Assembly: GCF_900476395.1 (NCBI RefSeq)
Contig: NZ_UIHB01000005.1
Coordinates: 496,001 to 560,000 of the forward strand
Origin: Xanthomonas euroxanthea
GTDB taxonomy: Bacteria; Pseudomonadota; Gammaproteobacteria; Xanthomonadales; Xanthomonadaceae
DNA length: 64,000 nucleotides
Direction: 5' to 3'
The position numbers were made by a program, and so were the translations under genes. The notes below the pieces were generated by a model. It was not told the origin of the DNA, ran no database searches, and worked only from the letters and a program-made list of their open reading frames with translations. Position 1 is the first letter of the stretch, and each line of letters starts with the position of its first letter. Shown piece after piece: positions 16,894 to 25,915 of the stretch.

Positions 16894-17514
16894 GTGCATG
16901 TGACCGATCCATCGTCTCCCCGCCCATCCACACCGATGCCATCGGCAGCCCGCAGCCCTGCACGTCGCCTGCGCCGCCTGCTGGTGTCGATTGCACTGCT
17001 GTGCGTCCTGGGTGTGGCGGCGCGCTGGGCATGGCAATTGCCGATTGCCGAACAACTGCGCACCAGCTGGGAGCTGTCGCGTATGCCGCCACCGGCGCAG
17101 TTATCGGTACCGGTCGAAGGGGTGCAGGCGCGCCGCATCGCCGATACCTTCGGCGCACCGCGCGGTCGCGACCGACGCCATGCCGGCGTGGATATCTTCG
17201 CGCCGCGCGGCACGCCGGTGCTGTCCGCAACACGCGGGGTGGTCAGTGCCATCCGCGATCAAGGCCTGGGCGGCAAACAGGTCTGGGTGCTCGGGCCGGC
17301 GATGGAACGCCATTACTATGCGCACCTGGACGATTGGGCCGCCGGCCTGGCCGTTGGCGATGTCGTCGAGCCCGGCACACGGCTCGGCATGGTTGGCACC
17401 ACCGGCAACGCGCGCGGCACGCCGCCGCATCTGCACTATGGTGTCTATGGGCGCAACGGTGCGTACGATCCGCTGCCGCTGCTGCGCAAACCCGTGCCAC
17501 AGCCGGCACAGTGA
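16894..17514 (+). CDS. M23 family metallopeptidase (LysM-less, membrane-anchored)
   Basis: A 206-residue peptidoglycan endopeptidase candidate. A transmembrane anchor spans about residues 29-47 after a basic stretch (ARRLRRLL). The zinc site is complete: H96 and D100 in RRHAGVDIF, H144 in YYAHLDD and the H179-x-H181 pair in PPHLHYG. It probably cleaves peptide cross-links in the periplasm. No LysM or coiled-coil domain is present. The small DUF3861 gene follows after 92 bp. The start at 16894 puts only a short polar segment before the anchor; a later ATG is possible. Confidence 0.9.
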   Translation: MHVTDPSSPRPSTPMPSAARSPARRLRRLLVSIALLCVLGVAARWAWQLPIAEQLRTSWELSRMPPPAQLSVPVEGVQARRIADTFGAPRGRDRRHAGVDIFAPRGTPVLSATRGVVSAIRDQGLGGKQVWVLGPAMERHYYAHLDDWAAGLAVGDVVEPGTRLGMVGTTGNARGTPPHLHYGVYGRNGAYDPLPLLRKPVPQPAQ

Positions 17515-17606
17515 GCATGCTGGAACACTGCGTCATGGCCCGCGCTATCGAGGCCGTTGCTGGCTGCGCCTATGGTGGAGTCAGCCCAAGGAACGACGCC
17601 CTTTCC

Positions 17607-17915
17607 ATGTCCCGAAAACGCTATCGCATTACGGTCACGCCCATCGAGAGCGATGGCCGCCCCTGCAGCGATCGCTGCACCATCGAATTCGAACAGCGCT
17701 CGCGTGCCGACTGGATGCGGTTGCTCGAGGAACTGCACCTGCGACGCGATCTGAGCAGCGACGAATGTGCCGCACTGACCGTCGGTTCGCAGCTGCTGGA
17801 AGACCTGGCCGCCCGCCCGCGCGCGCAGCCAAGCGATGCGCTGGAGGCCTTGCGGCCAAAACTGCAGTTGTTGCTGGAGCGCCTGCAGCGCGTGCAGCCG
17901 GCTCCCGGCAGCTGA
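17607..17915 (+). CDS. DUF3861 domain protein
   Basis: A 102-residue small soluble protein starting MSRKRYRITVTPIESDGRP. It resembles the DUF3861 family: a basic-aromatic first strand, then IEFEQRSRADWMRLLEEL and SSDECAALTVGSQLLEDL. The last 30 residues (RPKLQLLLERLQRVQP) look like an added amphipathic helix. The function of the family is unknown. It lies between the M23 peptidase and a lipoprotein gene, all on the plus strand with gaps of 92 and 54 bp. Confidence 0.75.
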   Translation: MSRKRYRITVTPIESDGRPCSDRCTIEFEQRSRADWMRLLEELHLRRDLSSDECAALTVGSQLLEDLAARPRAQPSDALEALRPKLQLLLERLQRVQPAPGS

Positions 17916-17969
17916 GACCGACGCCGCGGTGATCGCTACACTGCGCACATCGGGGACGGGAGATGCGCC

Positions 17970-18512
17970 ATGCGTGGGTTGGGGATCGTCATGTTTGCAG
18001 CGGCCATCGCCGGTTGCAGTTGTCATCGCAGCGCTGACGAAGAAACCGCCGCGGCAGCGTCCTCGCAAGTCATGGCGGCAACCAAGACGCCAGGGGTCGC
18101 CACTGAGGGCGATGCGCCCGCACGACCCGCAACCGATGCCAGCCCTGACGATGCCGCCGCGCGCGCCAGCTTCGCCAAAGCAAGCGCAACCGTGCAGCGG
18201 TATCTGGGCGCCTTGCCCGGCGCGGCGCGCGGCGATGCCGATGCACTGTGGAGCGGTGGTCGCCCTGCGCCGGTACCGGACGATGCGGCGCTGCGCAGCA
18301 TCACCAACATCCAGTCGATGCGCATCGACAACGACCCGCCCATCGCACTGGACCACGCGCAGCCCACGCGCCTGATCGAGGTGCCGGTGCGGCTGATCGT
18401 GCGCACCGAGGCCGGCACCCAACGCCTGGCCGGCGCCTACCGGCTGCAGCCGCGCAGCGGCAGCGACGACTGTGAGATCTATTCGGCCACCCTGCATCCG
18501 GTGTTGCGCTAA
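17970..18512 (+). CDS. Hypothetical lipoprotein
   Basis: A 180-residue protein that I do not recognise. The N-terminus MRGLGIVMFAAAIAGCSCHRS is a lipoprotein signal with lipobox IAGC, so the mature protein would start at C16. After the cysteine comes a low-complexity Ala/Thr/Asp-rich linker to about residue 65, then a compact domain with SFAKASATVQRYLGALPG and LIEVPVRLIVRTEAGTQRLAGAYRL. It is probably an outer- or inner-membrane lipoprotein facing the periplasm. Confidence 0.75.
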   Translation: MRGLGIVMFAAAIAGCSCHRSADEETAAAASSQVMAATKTPGVATEGDAPARPATDASPDDAAARASFAKASATVQRYLGALPGAARGDADALWSGGRPAPVPDDAALRSITNIQSMRIDNDPPIALDHAQPTRLIEVPVRLIVRTEAGTQRLAGAYRLQPRSGSDDCEIYSATLHPVLR

Positions 18513-18568
18513 CCCACGGTTCACCGGCACCGACTAAGGTGATCTCCACCTGTTGCCGGAGTCACCCG

Positions 18569-19165
18569 ATGAAACTGCGTTCGCTTGCCGGATCCCTGCT
18601 TGCCCTGGCTCTGGCGCTACCGACGACCGGCGCGTGGGCGACGCCGCAGATCCAGGGGCACCAGATCAGCGTGCAGGGCAGCGACCTGCAGCAGTTCCTG
18701 GGTGGTCGCTTCCCGCAGACGCATGATGCGCTGGGCGGCCTGGTCGAGATGACGTTCAGCAATCCGGCGCTGTCGCTGCCGCCGGGCGACCGGCTCAAGA
18801 TGGCATTCGATCTGGCGCTGGCCACCGCCGGCGGCGCGCCCGCACCGGTCGGCAATGTGACCTTGACCAGCGCACTGCGCTACGACACCGCCAAGCAGGG
18901 CTTTTACCTGGATCAGCCCACCATCGATGACTTCCGCCCGGCCAACGCCGGCGCAAGACTCGACCAAAGCACCCGCCAGCTGCTCAATACCTGGCTGGCC
19001 GATTACGCGCGCAAGGAGCCGATCTATCGCATCGACCCGGCCATCGCGGCGGTGATGGGCAATGTGCAGGTGGAGTCGGTCGGCATCCAGAACGGCCGCG
19101 TCGCGGTCAATTTCAACCAGAACATCGAGCAACTGGTGCCGGCAGCCGCACTGTCCGGGAAATAG
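18569..19165 (+). CDS. DUF1439-type periplasmic or lipid-binding protein
   Basis: A 198-residue exported protein that resembles the DUF1439 family (YceB-like, lipid-binding fold). It has a signal peptide (MKLRSLAGSLLALALALPTTGAWA) without a lipobox. The body has QISVQGSDLQQFLGGRFPQT, VEMTFSNPALSLPPGDRLKM and VESVGIQNGRVAVNFN, the beta-rich pattern of the family. ATG at 18569 is chosen since it starts the signal peptide directly. A perfect bidirectional terminator follows. The ligand is unknown. Confidence 0.78.
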   Translation: MKLRSLAGSLLALALALPTTGAWATPQIQGHQISVQGSDLQQFLGGRFPQTHDALGGLVEMTFSNPALSLPPGDRLKMAFDLALATAGGAPAPVGNVTLTSALRYDTAKQGFYLDQPTIDDFRPANAGARLDQSTRQLLNTWLADYARKEPIYRIDPAIAAVMGNVQVESVGIQNGRVAVNFNQNIEQLVPAAALSGK

Positions 19166-19248
19166 GCCCTCGCACCGGTCGCGACGCAGCATGGACGTAC
19201 GCCGTCATGCCGTTGCGCCAACTCACGCGAACCATGATTGGATCAAGA

Positions 19249-19280
19249 CAAAGGCCCGGCGCCACCACGCCGGGCCTTTG
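19249..19280. terminator. Bidirectional intrinsic terminator between converging genes
   Basis: A perfect 13-bp stem (CAAAGGCCCGGCG with its complement, 6-nt loop CCACCA). It ends in TTTGCTTTC on the plus strand and TTTGTCTTG on the minus strand, and serves both the DUF1439 gene and the DJ-1/PfpI gene. Confidence 0.88.
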
Positions 19281-19311
19281 CTTTCATGCCGTCACCATTG
19301 CAACGATGCGA

Positions 19312-19854
19312 TCAGGACGCCAGGGCCTTGGCCACCGCGGCGGTGAAGGCCGGGATATCGTCTGGCTTGCGGCTGGTGATCAGCGTCCCGTCGACAACGA
19401 CTTCTGCATCCTGCCAGCGTGCGCCGGCATTGCGCAGGTCGGTCTTGACCGACGACCACGAGGTGACGTCGCGATCGCGCACCAGATCGCTTTCCACCAG
19501 CAGCCACGGGCCGTGGCAGATCGCGGCAACCGGCTTGTCTGCGCTGGCAAAGGCCTGGATGAATGCGATCGCCTTGGCGTCGCCGCGCAAGGTATCGGGG
19601 TTGAGCACACCGCCCGGCAGCACCAGCGCATCGTAGGTGTCGACCTTGGCCTGGTCCAGCCGCTGGTCCACCGGCACCGAATCGCCCCAGTCGGTCTTGT
19701 CCCAGGCGCGAATCTGCGCGGCGTCACCGGGCGCGATCACATCGACCTTGGCACCCCAGGATTCCAGCAGGCGTTTGGGCTCAGTCAGTTCGGACTGTTC
19801 GAAGCCGTCGGTGGCCAGCACGGCGATGGTCTTGCCGGAGAGCGAATAAGACAT
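19312..19854 (-). CDS. DJ-1/PfpI family protein
   Basis: A 180-residue class I glutamine amidotransferase-like protein of the PfpI type. The nucleophile elbow AICHGPWLL has C113 and H114, and the acidic partner is E19 in TDGFEQSEL. Members act as chaperone-deglycases, proteases or stress proteins, and the exact activity is debated. It is a single minus-strand gene with a GGAG-type ribosome site upstream. Length and motifs match bacterial YhbO/PfpI proteins. Confidence 0.9.
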   Translation of the reverse strand: MSYSLSGKTIAVLATDGFEQSELTEPKRLLESWGAKVDVIAPGDAAQIRAWDKTDWGDSVPVDQRLDQAKVDTYDALVLPGGVLNPDTLRGDAKAIAFIQAFASADKPVAAICHGPWLLVESDLVRDRDVTSWSSVKTDLRNAGARWQDAEVVVDGTLITSRKPDDIPAFTAAVAKALAS

Positions 19855-19960
19855 GGGGGACTCCTTGCTGAAAAGAAGCCCGCACGCTAGTCGTGCAGCT
19901 GTTGCACGTGGGTGAACCGATGTGTGCGCCGCGTCAGTGCGGGCAGCCGCACGCGCGTGC

Positions 19961-20428
19961 TCAGCGCTTGGGCTGAAGCATCGTGCCGGTGCAGTTCTTG
20001 GACCCGCAGCGGCATGCCCAGATCTTCTTCAGACGCGGCGTATGCCGCTCGGCCAGCGTGATGCCGTAATTGTAGGTGAGCTCTTCGCCGGCCTTGATCG
20101 CGCGTTTGGCCTCGATGAAGATCTTGTCCTTGCTACGGTCGTCGCCTTCGGCCTCTTCAATCACCGCTTCGCAATTGGGATTGCAGCTGTGGTTGATCCA
20201 GCGCGCGACATTGCCCTCGTAGTTGGCATCCAGCACGTAGTCGTCGCTGAGCGTGAACAGGAAGGTATGCCCGCTTTCGACATCGCCGGTGTCATCGGCA
20301 TCCACTTCCGCGTGCGTGCGCAAACGCCCCTTGTACTGGATGATGCGCTCGCCTTTGCGGAGCGCGGCGAGGGCGAACATGCCATTGCCGTGGATACGTG
20401 ACTTGCGGGCGGCAACTTTGCGCGACAT
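19961..20428 (-). CDS. SET domain protein-lysine methyltransferase
   Basis: A 155-residue stand-alone SET domain that transfers methyl from SAM to protein lysine. It has the N-terminal RIHGNGMFAL, the core knot motifs WINHSCNPNCE (residues 78-87) and GEELTYNYG (114-122), and a post-SET cysteine cluster C139-x-C141-x4-C146 that with C82 can bind zinc. The full set of eukaryote-like motifs suggests an active enzyme rather than a relic. The substrate is unknown. The HU protein with a lysine-rich tail, 3.2 kb away, is one candidate by analogy to the chlamydial SET protein, and this is only inference. It is divergent from the suf operon. Confidence 0.92.
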   Translation of the reverse strand: MSRKVAARKSRIHGNGMFALAALRKGERIIQYKGRLRTHAEVDADDTGDVESGHTFLFTLSDDYVLDANYEGNVARWINHSCNPNCEAVIEEAEGDDRSKDKIFIEAKRAIKAGEELTYNYGITLAERHTPRLKKIWACRCGSKNCTGTMLQPKR

Positions 20429-20540
20429 GAAGGGGTCCAGTGATGGGGCCGCTCATTGTGACTGCAGTGCGACGATGCGCCAAGCACAAGCGCACCATCG
20501 CTCGCAACGGCGCACGCTTGCCGGCGGCTGAACCGGGCGG

Positions 20541-20570
20541 TTGGCCCTGCCCGGCCGGAAAGAGTACAAT
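20541..20570 (+). promoter_or_regulatory. Predicted promoter of the suf operon
   Basis: TTGGCC at 20541-20546 and TACAAT at 20565-20570 are separated by 18 bp, and the -10 is 31 bp before the rrf2 ATG. This is the only good sigma-70-like pair in the gap. The AT-rich stretch just after it (TTTAAGGTTATCG) is where an Rrf2 protein could bind to repress its own operon, but no known operator could be matched. Confidence 0.5.
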
Positions 20571-20600
20571 TTCGGTCCGCTTTAAGGTTATCGCCTTCTC

Positions 20601-21059
20601 ATGTTGCGCGTCACCAAACTCACCGATTATGCCACCGTCGTGTTGACCGTCCTGGCAGCGCGCTGCGGGCAGGTGCTCAGCGCCAGCGAACTGGCCGAGC
20701 AGGCCGGCCTGGAACCGCCGACCGTGAGCAAGATCCTCAAGCCGCTGTCGCAAGCGGGCCTGGTCGAAGGGCTGCGCGGCGTGCATGGCGGCTACCGCCT
20801 GGCGCGCGCGGCCAGCGAGATCACGCTGGTGGAGATCGTCGAGGCGATGGAAGGCCCGCTGGCGATCACCGAATGCAGCCAGGACCACAGCCAGTGCGGC
20901 ATCGCGCAGACATGCGGGGTGCGCTCCAACTGGCGCCTGATCAACGACGTGGTCGGCGATGCATTGCGTCGCGTCACGCTCGCCCAGATGTTGCAGCCCC
21001 TCTCTCTCCCTGGCGACGGCCGTCGGCGTTCCATCGCCGCACGCGTCGCGACCACCTGA
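20601..21059 (+). CDS. sufR: Rrf2 family iron-sulfur-responsive regulator of the suf operon
   Basis: A 152-residue winged-helix regulator of the IscR/Rrf2 type. It starts [19 protein letters not shown], has the recognition helix region [19 protein letters not shown], and the wing [13 protein letters not shown]. Three cysteines C92, C99 and C105 (spacing x6, x5) parallel the IscR cluster ligands, so it probably binds [2Fe-2S]. sufB begins 16 bp downstream, which makes autogenous iron-sulfur-dependent control of the operon likely. The C-terminus carries a basic tail not needed for the fold. Confidence 0.92.
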   Translation: MLRVTKLTDYATVVLTVLAARCGQVLSASELAEQAGLEPPTVSKILKPLSQAGLVEGLRGVHGGYRLARAASEITLVEIVEAMEGPLAITECSQDHSQCGIAQTCGVRSNWRLINDVVGDALRRVTLAQMLQPLSLPGDGRRRSIAARVATT

Positions 21060-21075
21060 CCCTGTAGGCAGCCCG

Positions 21076-22533
21076 ATGGCCACCGAACTTGCACCCCCGC
21101 AGAATGCCGAAATTATCGAACGGTTGGGCCGACGCTATGACGCCGGCTTCATCACCGAGATCGAATCGGACTCGCTCCCGCCCGGCCTGGACGAGGACGT
21201 CATCCGTGCGTTGTCGGCCAAGAAAGACGAGCCGCAATGGATGACCGACTGGCGTCTCGAGGCGTATCGGCACTGGCTGAAGATGCCGATGCCGGAATGG
21301 GCGAAATTGAAGGTTTCGCCGATCGATTTCCAGGCATTGAGCTATTACTCCGCGCCCAAGGGCCCGAAGTACGCCTCGCTGGACGACGTGCCCAAGGAGC
21401 TGCTCGATACCTACGACAAGCTCGGCGTGCCGTTGCACGAGCGCGCCCGGCTGGCCGGCGTGGCAGTGGATGCGGTGTTCGACTCGGTCTCGGTCGGCAC
21501 TACCTTCCGTAAGGAACTGGCCGAAAAGGGCGTGATCTTCTGCTCGATGTCCGAGGCCATCAAGGAACACCCGGAGATCGTCAAGCAATATCTGGGCAGC
21601 GTGGTGCCGGTCGGCGACAACTATTTCGCCGCGCTCAACTCGGCGGTGTTCTCCGATGGCAGCTTCGTGTTCATCCCGAAGGGCGTGCGTTGCCCGATGG
21701 AACTGAGCACCTATTTCCGCATCAACGCCGGCCACACCGGGCAGTTCGAACGCACCTTGATCGTGTGCGAGGACAAGGCCTATGTGTCGTATCTGGAAGG
21801 CTGCACCGCGCCGATGCGCGATGAGAACCAGTTGCACGCGGCGGTGGTCGAGCTGGTGACGCTGGAAGATGCCGAAATCAAGTATTCGACCGTGCAGAAC
21901 TGGTATCCGGGCGACGAGGAAGGCCGTGGCGGCATCTACAACTTCGTCACCAAGCGTGCCGAGTGCCGCGGCGCGCGCAGCAAGGTCACCTGGACCCAGG
22001 TCGAAACCGGTTCGGCGATCACCTGGAAGTATCCCTCCTGCGTGCTGCTCGGCGACGATTCGGTCGGCGAGTTCCATTCGGTGGCGCTGACCCATCACCG
22101 TCAGCAGGCCGATACCGGCACCAAGATGATCCACATCGGCAAGCGCACCAAGAGCAAGATCGTCAGCAAGGGCATCAGCGCCGGGCGCGGGCAGAACACC
22201 TATCGCGGCCTGGTCAAGGTGGACCGCAATGCCGATGGCGCGCGTAACTACACCCAGTGCGATTCGTTGTTGATCGGCAAGCAGTGCGGCGCGCATACCT
22301 TCCCCTACATCGAGGTGAAGAACCCGGGCGCCACCGTCGAGCACGAGGCCACCACCTCCAAGATCAGCGACGACCAGCTGTTCTATTGCCGCGCGCGCGG
22401 CATCAGCCAGGAAGACGCGGTGTCGCTGATCGTCGACGGCTTCTGCAAGCAGGTGTTCCGCGAGCTGCCGATGGAGTTCGCAGTGGAAGCCAAGAAGCTG
22501 CTGGAAGTCTCGCTGGAAGGCAGCGTCGGCTGA
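21076..22533 (+). CDS. sufB: Fe-S cluster assembly scaffold SufB
   Basis: A 485-residue core subunit of the SufBCD scaffold on which iron-sulfur clusters form in the cytoplasm. It shows [54 protein letters not shown], and near the end [19 protein letters not shown], whose cysteine (about residue 403) matches the essential SufB cysteine. ATG at 21076 follows rrf2 closely. The gene is in operon with sufC, D and S; a GGGAATC-arm element separates it from sufC. Confidence 0.97.
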   Translation: MATELAPPQNAEIIERLGRRYDAGFITEIESDSLPPGLDEDVIRALSAKKDEPQWMTDWRLEAYRHWLKMPMPEWAKLKVSPIDFQALSYYSAPKGPKYASLDDVPKELLDTYDKLGVPLHERARLAGVAVDAVFDSVSVGTTFRKELAEKGVIFCSMSEAIKEHPEIVKQYLGSVVPVGDNYFAALNSAVFSDGSFVFIPKGVRCPMELSTYFRINAGHTGQFERTLIVCEDKAYVSYLEGCTAPMRDENQLHAAVVELVTLEDAEIKYSTVQNWYPGDEEGRGGIYNFVTKRAECRGARSKVTWTQVETGSAITWKYPSCVLLGDDSVGEFHSVALTHHRQQADTGTKMIHIGKRTKSKIVSKGISAGRGQNTYRGLVKVDRNADGARNYTQCDSLLIGKQCGAHTFPYIEVKNPGATVEHEATTSKISDDQLFYCRARGISQEDAVSLIVDGFCKQVFRELPMEFAVEAKKLLEVSLEGSVG

Positions 22534-22539
22534 CGCCGA

Positions 22540-22645
22540 CGGAATCGGGAGTGGGGAATGGAGAATCGGTATTGGTTCTCTTTCCTGCTCCTTGCCGCGC
22601 CAACGTCTCGCATTACCCATTCCCTATTCTCGATTCCCTATTCCC
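22540..22645. repeat. Dispersed GGGAATC-arm element inside the suf operon
   Basis: Left arm 22541-22569 (GGAATCGGGAGTGGGGAATG and following) and right arm 22615-22645 (ATTCCC units) flank about 45 bp. It fills the whole gap between the sufB stop and the sufC ATG, so it also replaces the normal ribosome-binding region of sufC. The arms can pair in mRNA. Confidence 0.8.
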
Positions 22646-23410
22646 ATGCTTACGATCAACAACCTCCACGCCAGCATCGCCGGCAAAGACATCCTCAAGG
22701 GCCTGTCGCTGGACATCCAGCCGGGCCAGGTGCACGCCATCATGGGGCCCAACGGCGCCGGCAAGTCCACGCTGGGCAATGTGCTGGCCGGGCGCGACGG
22801 CTATGAGGTCAGCGCCGGCAGCGTGCAGTTCGAAGGCAAGGACCTGCTCGAGCTGCCGCCGGAAGAACGCGCGGCGGCCGGTCTGTTCCTGGCCTTCCAG
22901 TACCCGGTGGAAATCCCCGGCGTCAACAACACCTACTTCCTGCGCGCGGCACTCAATGCACAGCGCAAGGCGCGTGGCGAGGACGAGCTGGACTCGATGC
23001 AGTTCCTCAAGCTGGTGCGGCAGAAACTGGCCGTGCTGCATCTGAAGGACGAGTTGCTGCACCGTGGTGTCAACGAAGGGTTCTCCGGTGGCGAGAAGAA
23101 GCGCAACGAAATCTTCCAGCTGGCCGTGCTCGAACCCAAGCTCGCCATCCTGGACGAGACCGATTCGGGCCTGGACATCGACGCGCTCAAGAGCGTGGCC
23201 GATGGCGTCAACGCGCTGCGCTCGCCGGAGCGTTCGTTCCTGGTGATCACCCACTATCAGCGCCTGCTCGACTACATCACCCCGGACGTGGTGCATGTCC
23301 TGGCCGAAGGCCGCATCGTGCAGAGCGGCGGCCCGGAACTGGCGCTGGAGCTGGAAAAGCACGGCTACCACTTCCTCAAGGACCGCGTGGTGCCCGAGGC
23401 GGCTGCCTGA
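22646..23410 (+). CDS. sufC: SufC ATPase of the Fe-S assembly scaffold
   Basis: A 254-residue ABC-type ATPase that drives the SufBCD complex. It has Walker A GPNGAGKST, Q-loop FLAFQYPVEIPG, signature GFSGGEKKRNEIF and Walker B LAILDETDSGLDIDAL. The start MLTINNLHAS at 22646 fits the family. No good Shine-Dalgarno is seen because the repeat element lies directly upstream. The sufD start overlaps its stop by one base. Confidence 0.97.
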   Translation: MLTINNLHASIAGKDILKGLSLDIQPGQVHAIMGPNGAGKSTLGNVLAGRDGYEVSAGSVQFEGKDLLELPPEERAAAGLFLAFQYPVEIPGVNNTYFLRAALNAQRKARGEDELDSMQFLKLVRQKLAVLHLKDELLHRGVNEGFSGGEKKRNEIFQLAVLEPKLAILDETDSGLDIDALKSVADGVNALRSPERSFLVITHYQRLLDYITPDVVHVLAEGRIVQSGGPELALELEKHGYHFLKDRVVPEAAA

Positions 23411-24672
23411 TGAGCGCCCTGCTGGAATCCCTCGCCCGTGGCTTCAGCGGCAACGATTCGCGCCGCGCCGAGCTCGATGCCGCGCTGCAGACCGGCCTGC
23501 CCGGCCCGCGCGCCGAAGCCTGGAAATACACCTCGCTGCGGCAGCTGGAGCGGCGCAGCTTCCAGCCCGCGCCTCTGGTGCCGACGTTGATCGACGCCGC
23601 GTTGCTGGACGAGATCCCGTCGCCGCGGCTGGTATTCGTCAACGGCCGCCCGTCCGACGCACTGAGCGACCTGTCGATGCTGCCGGACGGCGTACAGCTG
23701 GACACCTTGTCCGCGTCGCTGGCCGCAGGCGACGACGCGCAGCAGTTGCTTGGCCGCCGTTTCGAAGGACGCGACGAAATCTTCGCGCGCCTCAATGCCG
23801 CGCTTGCCGACGAAGGCGTGCTGGTGCGCGTGCAGGACGGCGCGCAGATCGAGGCGCCGCTGCACCTGGTCTTCATCGGCGTGGCCGGCGAGCACGACCT
23901 GTCCTGGCACCACCGTCACCTGATCGAACTGCGCGCCGGCGCGGCGCTGAACGTGGTCGAGCATCACCTGCATGTCGGCGATGCCGCGCATCTGCACAAC
24001 AGCCTGATGCATGTCCATCTGGCCCAGGATGCGGTGCTGTCGCATGCGCGCGTGCAGGCCGACAGTGCGCACGCAACGTCGCTGCTGCGCACTGACGCGG
24101 TGCTGGCGCGCAATGCGCGCTACCAGCGCGTGGACCTGGAACTGGGTGCCAACCTGTCGCGCCACGAGCTCAACGTGCGCCTGGAAGGCAATAACGCCCA
24201 GCTCACCGCCAATGGCGTGCTGCTCGGCAACGGCCGCCGCCATGTCGATACACGCCTGGGTATCGCGCACATCGCCCGCGACACCAGCTGCGAGCTGGTC
24301 TGGCGCGGCGTGGGCGCCGATCGCAGCCGGGTGGTCTTCCACGGCGGCATTAACATCCGTCCCGGCGCCGACGGCACCGACGCGCGGCTGTCGAACAAGA
24401 ACCTGCTGCTGTCGGCCAATGCCGAGATCGATACCCAGCCGGTGCTGGTGATCGATGCCGAGGAAGTGCAGGCCGCGCATGGCGCCACCGTCGGCCAGCT
24501 CGACGACAATGCCCTGTTCTATCTGCGCTCGCGCGGCCTGCCGCAGGCCGAGGCGCAGCGTTTGCTGAGCGCCGCGTTCTGCCACGAGCCGCTGCGCATG
24601 CTGCCCAGCGCGCTGGGCGCGGTGCTGGCGCTGCAGCTGGATCGCGCACTGACCTCGGCAGGCGTGGCATGA
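23410..24672 (+). CDS. sufD: SufD subunit of the Fe-S assembly scaffold
   Basis: A 420-residue SufB paralog and partner of SufBC. It has GPRAEAWKYTSLRQLERRSF near the N-terminus and the beta-helix core ending in FHGGINIRPGADGTDARLSN, ATVGQLDDNALFYLRSRGL and AEAQRLLSAAFC, the standard SufD tail. It begins on TGATG with the sufC stop and ends in an ATGA overlap with sufS, so translation of C, D and S is coupled. Confidence 0.95.
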   Translation: MSALLESLARGFSGNDSRRAELDAALQTGLPGPRAEAWKYTSLRQLERRSFQPAPLVPTLIDAALLDEIPSPRLVFVNGRPSDALSDLSMLPDGVQLDTLSASLAAGDDAQQLLGRRFEGRDEIFARLNAALADEGVLVRVQDGAQIEAPLHLVFIGVAGEHDLSWHHRHLIELRAGAALNVVEHHLHVGDAAHLHNSLMHVHLAQDAVLSHARVQADSAHATSLLRTDAVLARNARYQRVDLELGANLSRHELNVRLEGNNAQLTANGVLLGNGRRHVDTRLGIAHIARDTSCELVWRGVGADRSRVVFHGGINIRPGADGTDARLSNKNLLLSANAEIDTQPVLVIDAEEVQAAHGATVGQLDDNALFYLRSRGLPQAEAQRLLSAAFCHEPLRMLPSALGAVLALQLDRALTSAGVA

Positions 24673-25913
24673 ACGCGCCCGCCACCACGCACCTCGCCGC
24701 GCCGGACTGGGAGCGCGTGCGCTCGGATTTCCCGTTGCTGATGCGGCAGGTGCATGGCAAGCCGCTGATCTATTTCGACAACGCCAACACCGGGCAGAAG
24801 CCGCTGCAGGTCATCGCCGCGACCGACGAGTTCTATCGTCGCCAGAACGCCAACGTGAGCCGCGCAGTGCATGCGCTGGGCACCGAGGCCACCGATGCCT
24901 TCGAAGGCGCGCGCAGCAAGCTGGCACGCTTTCTCAACGTACGCGCCGACGAACTGGTGCTGTGCAGCGGCACGACCTTTGCGATCAATCTGGTCGCTTA
25001 TTCCTGGGCGCTGCCGCGCCTGGGCGCCGGCGATGTGATCCTGATCTCGCGCATGGAGCACCACGCCAACATCGTGCCGTGGCAGCTGGTGGCGCAACGC
25101 ACCGGCGCCACCATTCGCGTGGCCGAGATCACCCCGGACGGCGCGCTGGATCTGGATGCCTTGCGCAAGGCGATGACGCCGCAGGTCAAGCTGCTGGCGA
25201 TCACGCATGTGTCCAATGTGCTGGGCACGGTCAATCCGGTGCGCGAGATCTGCCGCGAGGCGCGCAAGCGCGGCATCGTCACCGTGGTGGATGGCTCGCA
25301 GGCGGCGCCGCATCGGCGTATCGACGTGGCCGGCATCGGCTGCGATTTCTACGCCATCACCGGCCACAAGATGTGCGGGCCCACCGGCACCGGCGCACTG
25401 TGGGCGCGTCGCGAACACCTGCAGGCGATGCCGCCGTTCCTGGGCGGCGGCGAGATGATCAAGGAAGTGAGTTTCGAGGGCACGGTGTTCAATGATGCCC
25501 CGCACAAGTTCGAAGCCGGCACGCCCAACATCGCCGGATTCATCGGCCTGGGCTCCGCGGTCGATTACCTGGAGTCGGTCGGCCTGGCGCATGTGGAAGC
25601 GCGCGAGGCCGAGCTGCTGGCGCACTTCACCGAGGAGCTGCAGCGCATCGACGGCCTGCGCATCTTCGGCACCACGCCGGACAAGGCCGCGGTGGTGTCG
25701 TTCCTGATCGAAGGCGCGCATGCCCACGACCTGGCCACCCTGCTCGACCTGGAAGGCGTCGCGGTGCGCTCGGGCCAGCACTGCGCGCACCCGCTGCTGC
25801 AGTACTACGGCGTCGCCGCCACCTGCCGCGCCTCGCTGGCGTTCTACAACACGCATGACGAGATCGAGCGCTTCGTTGCTGCGCTGGTGAAGGTGCGTCG
25901 CCTGCTGGGTTGA
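24669..25913 (+). CDS. sufS: Cysteine desulfurase SufS
   Basis: A 414-residue group II cysteine desulfurase that supplies sulfur from cysteine. It has a PLP lysine in AITGHKMCGPTG, ISRMEHHANIVPWQ, VDGSQAAPH, and the catalytic cysteine in RSGQHCAHPLL with the short loop of class II enzymes. The early motif reads YFDNANTGQKP, whereas many SufS have YLDSAASSQKP. The 4-bp overlap with sufD confirms operon membership. No sufE, sufU or sufA follows, so the sulfur-transfer partner must lie elsewhere. Confidence 0.95.
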   Translation: MNAPATTHLAAPDWERVRSDFPLLMRQVHGKPLIYFDNANTGQKPLQVIAATDEFYRRQNANVSRAVHALGTEATDAFEGARSKLARFLNVRADELVLCSGTTFAINLVAYSWALPRLGAGDVILISRMEHHANIVPWQLVAQRTGATIRVAEITPDGALDLDALRKAMTPQVKLLAITHVSNVLGTVNPVREICREARKRGIVTVVDGSQAAPHRRIDVAGIGCDFYAITGHKMCGPTGTGALWARREHLQAMPPFLGGGEMIKEVSFEGTVFNDAPHKFEAGTPNIAGFIGLGSAVDYLESVGLAHVEAREAELLAHFTEELQRIDGLRIFGTTPDKAAVVSFLIEGAHAHDLATLLDLEGVAVRSGQHCAHPLLQYYGVAATCRASLAFYNTHDEIERFVAALVKVRRLLG

Positions 25914-25915
25914 TT

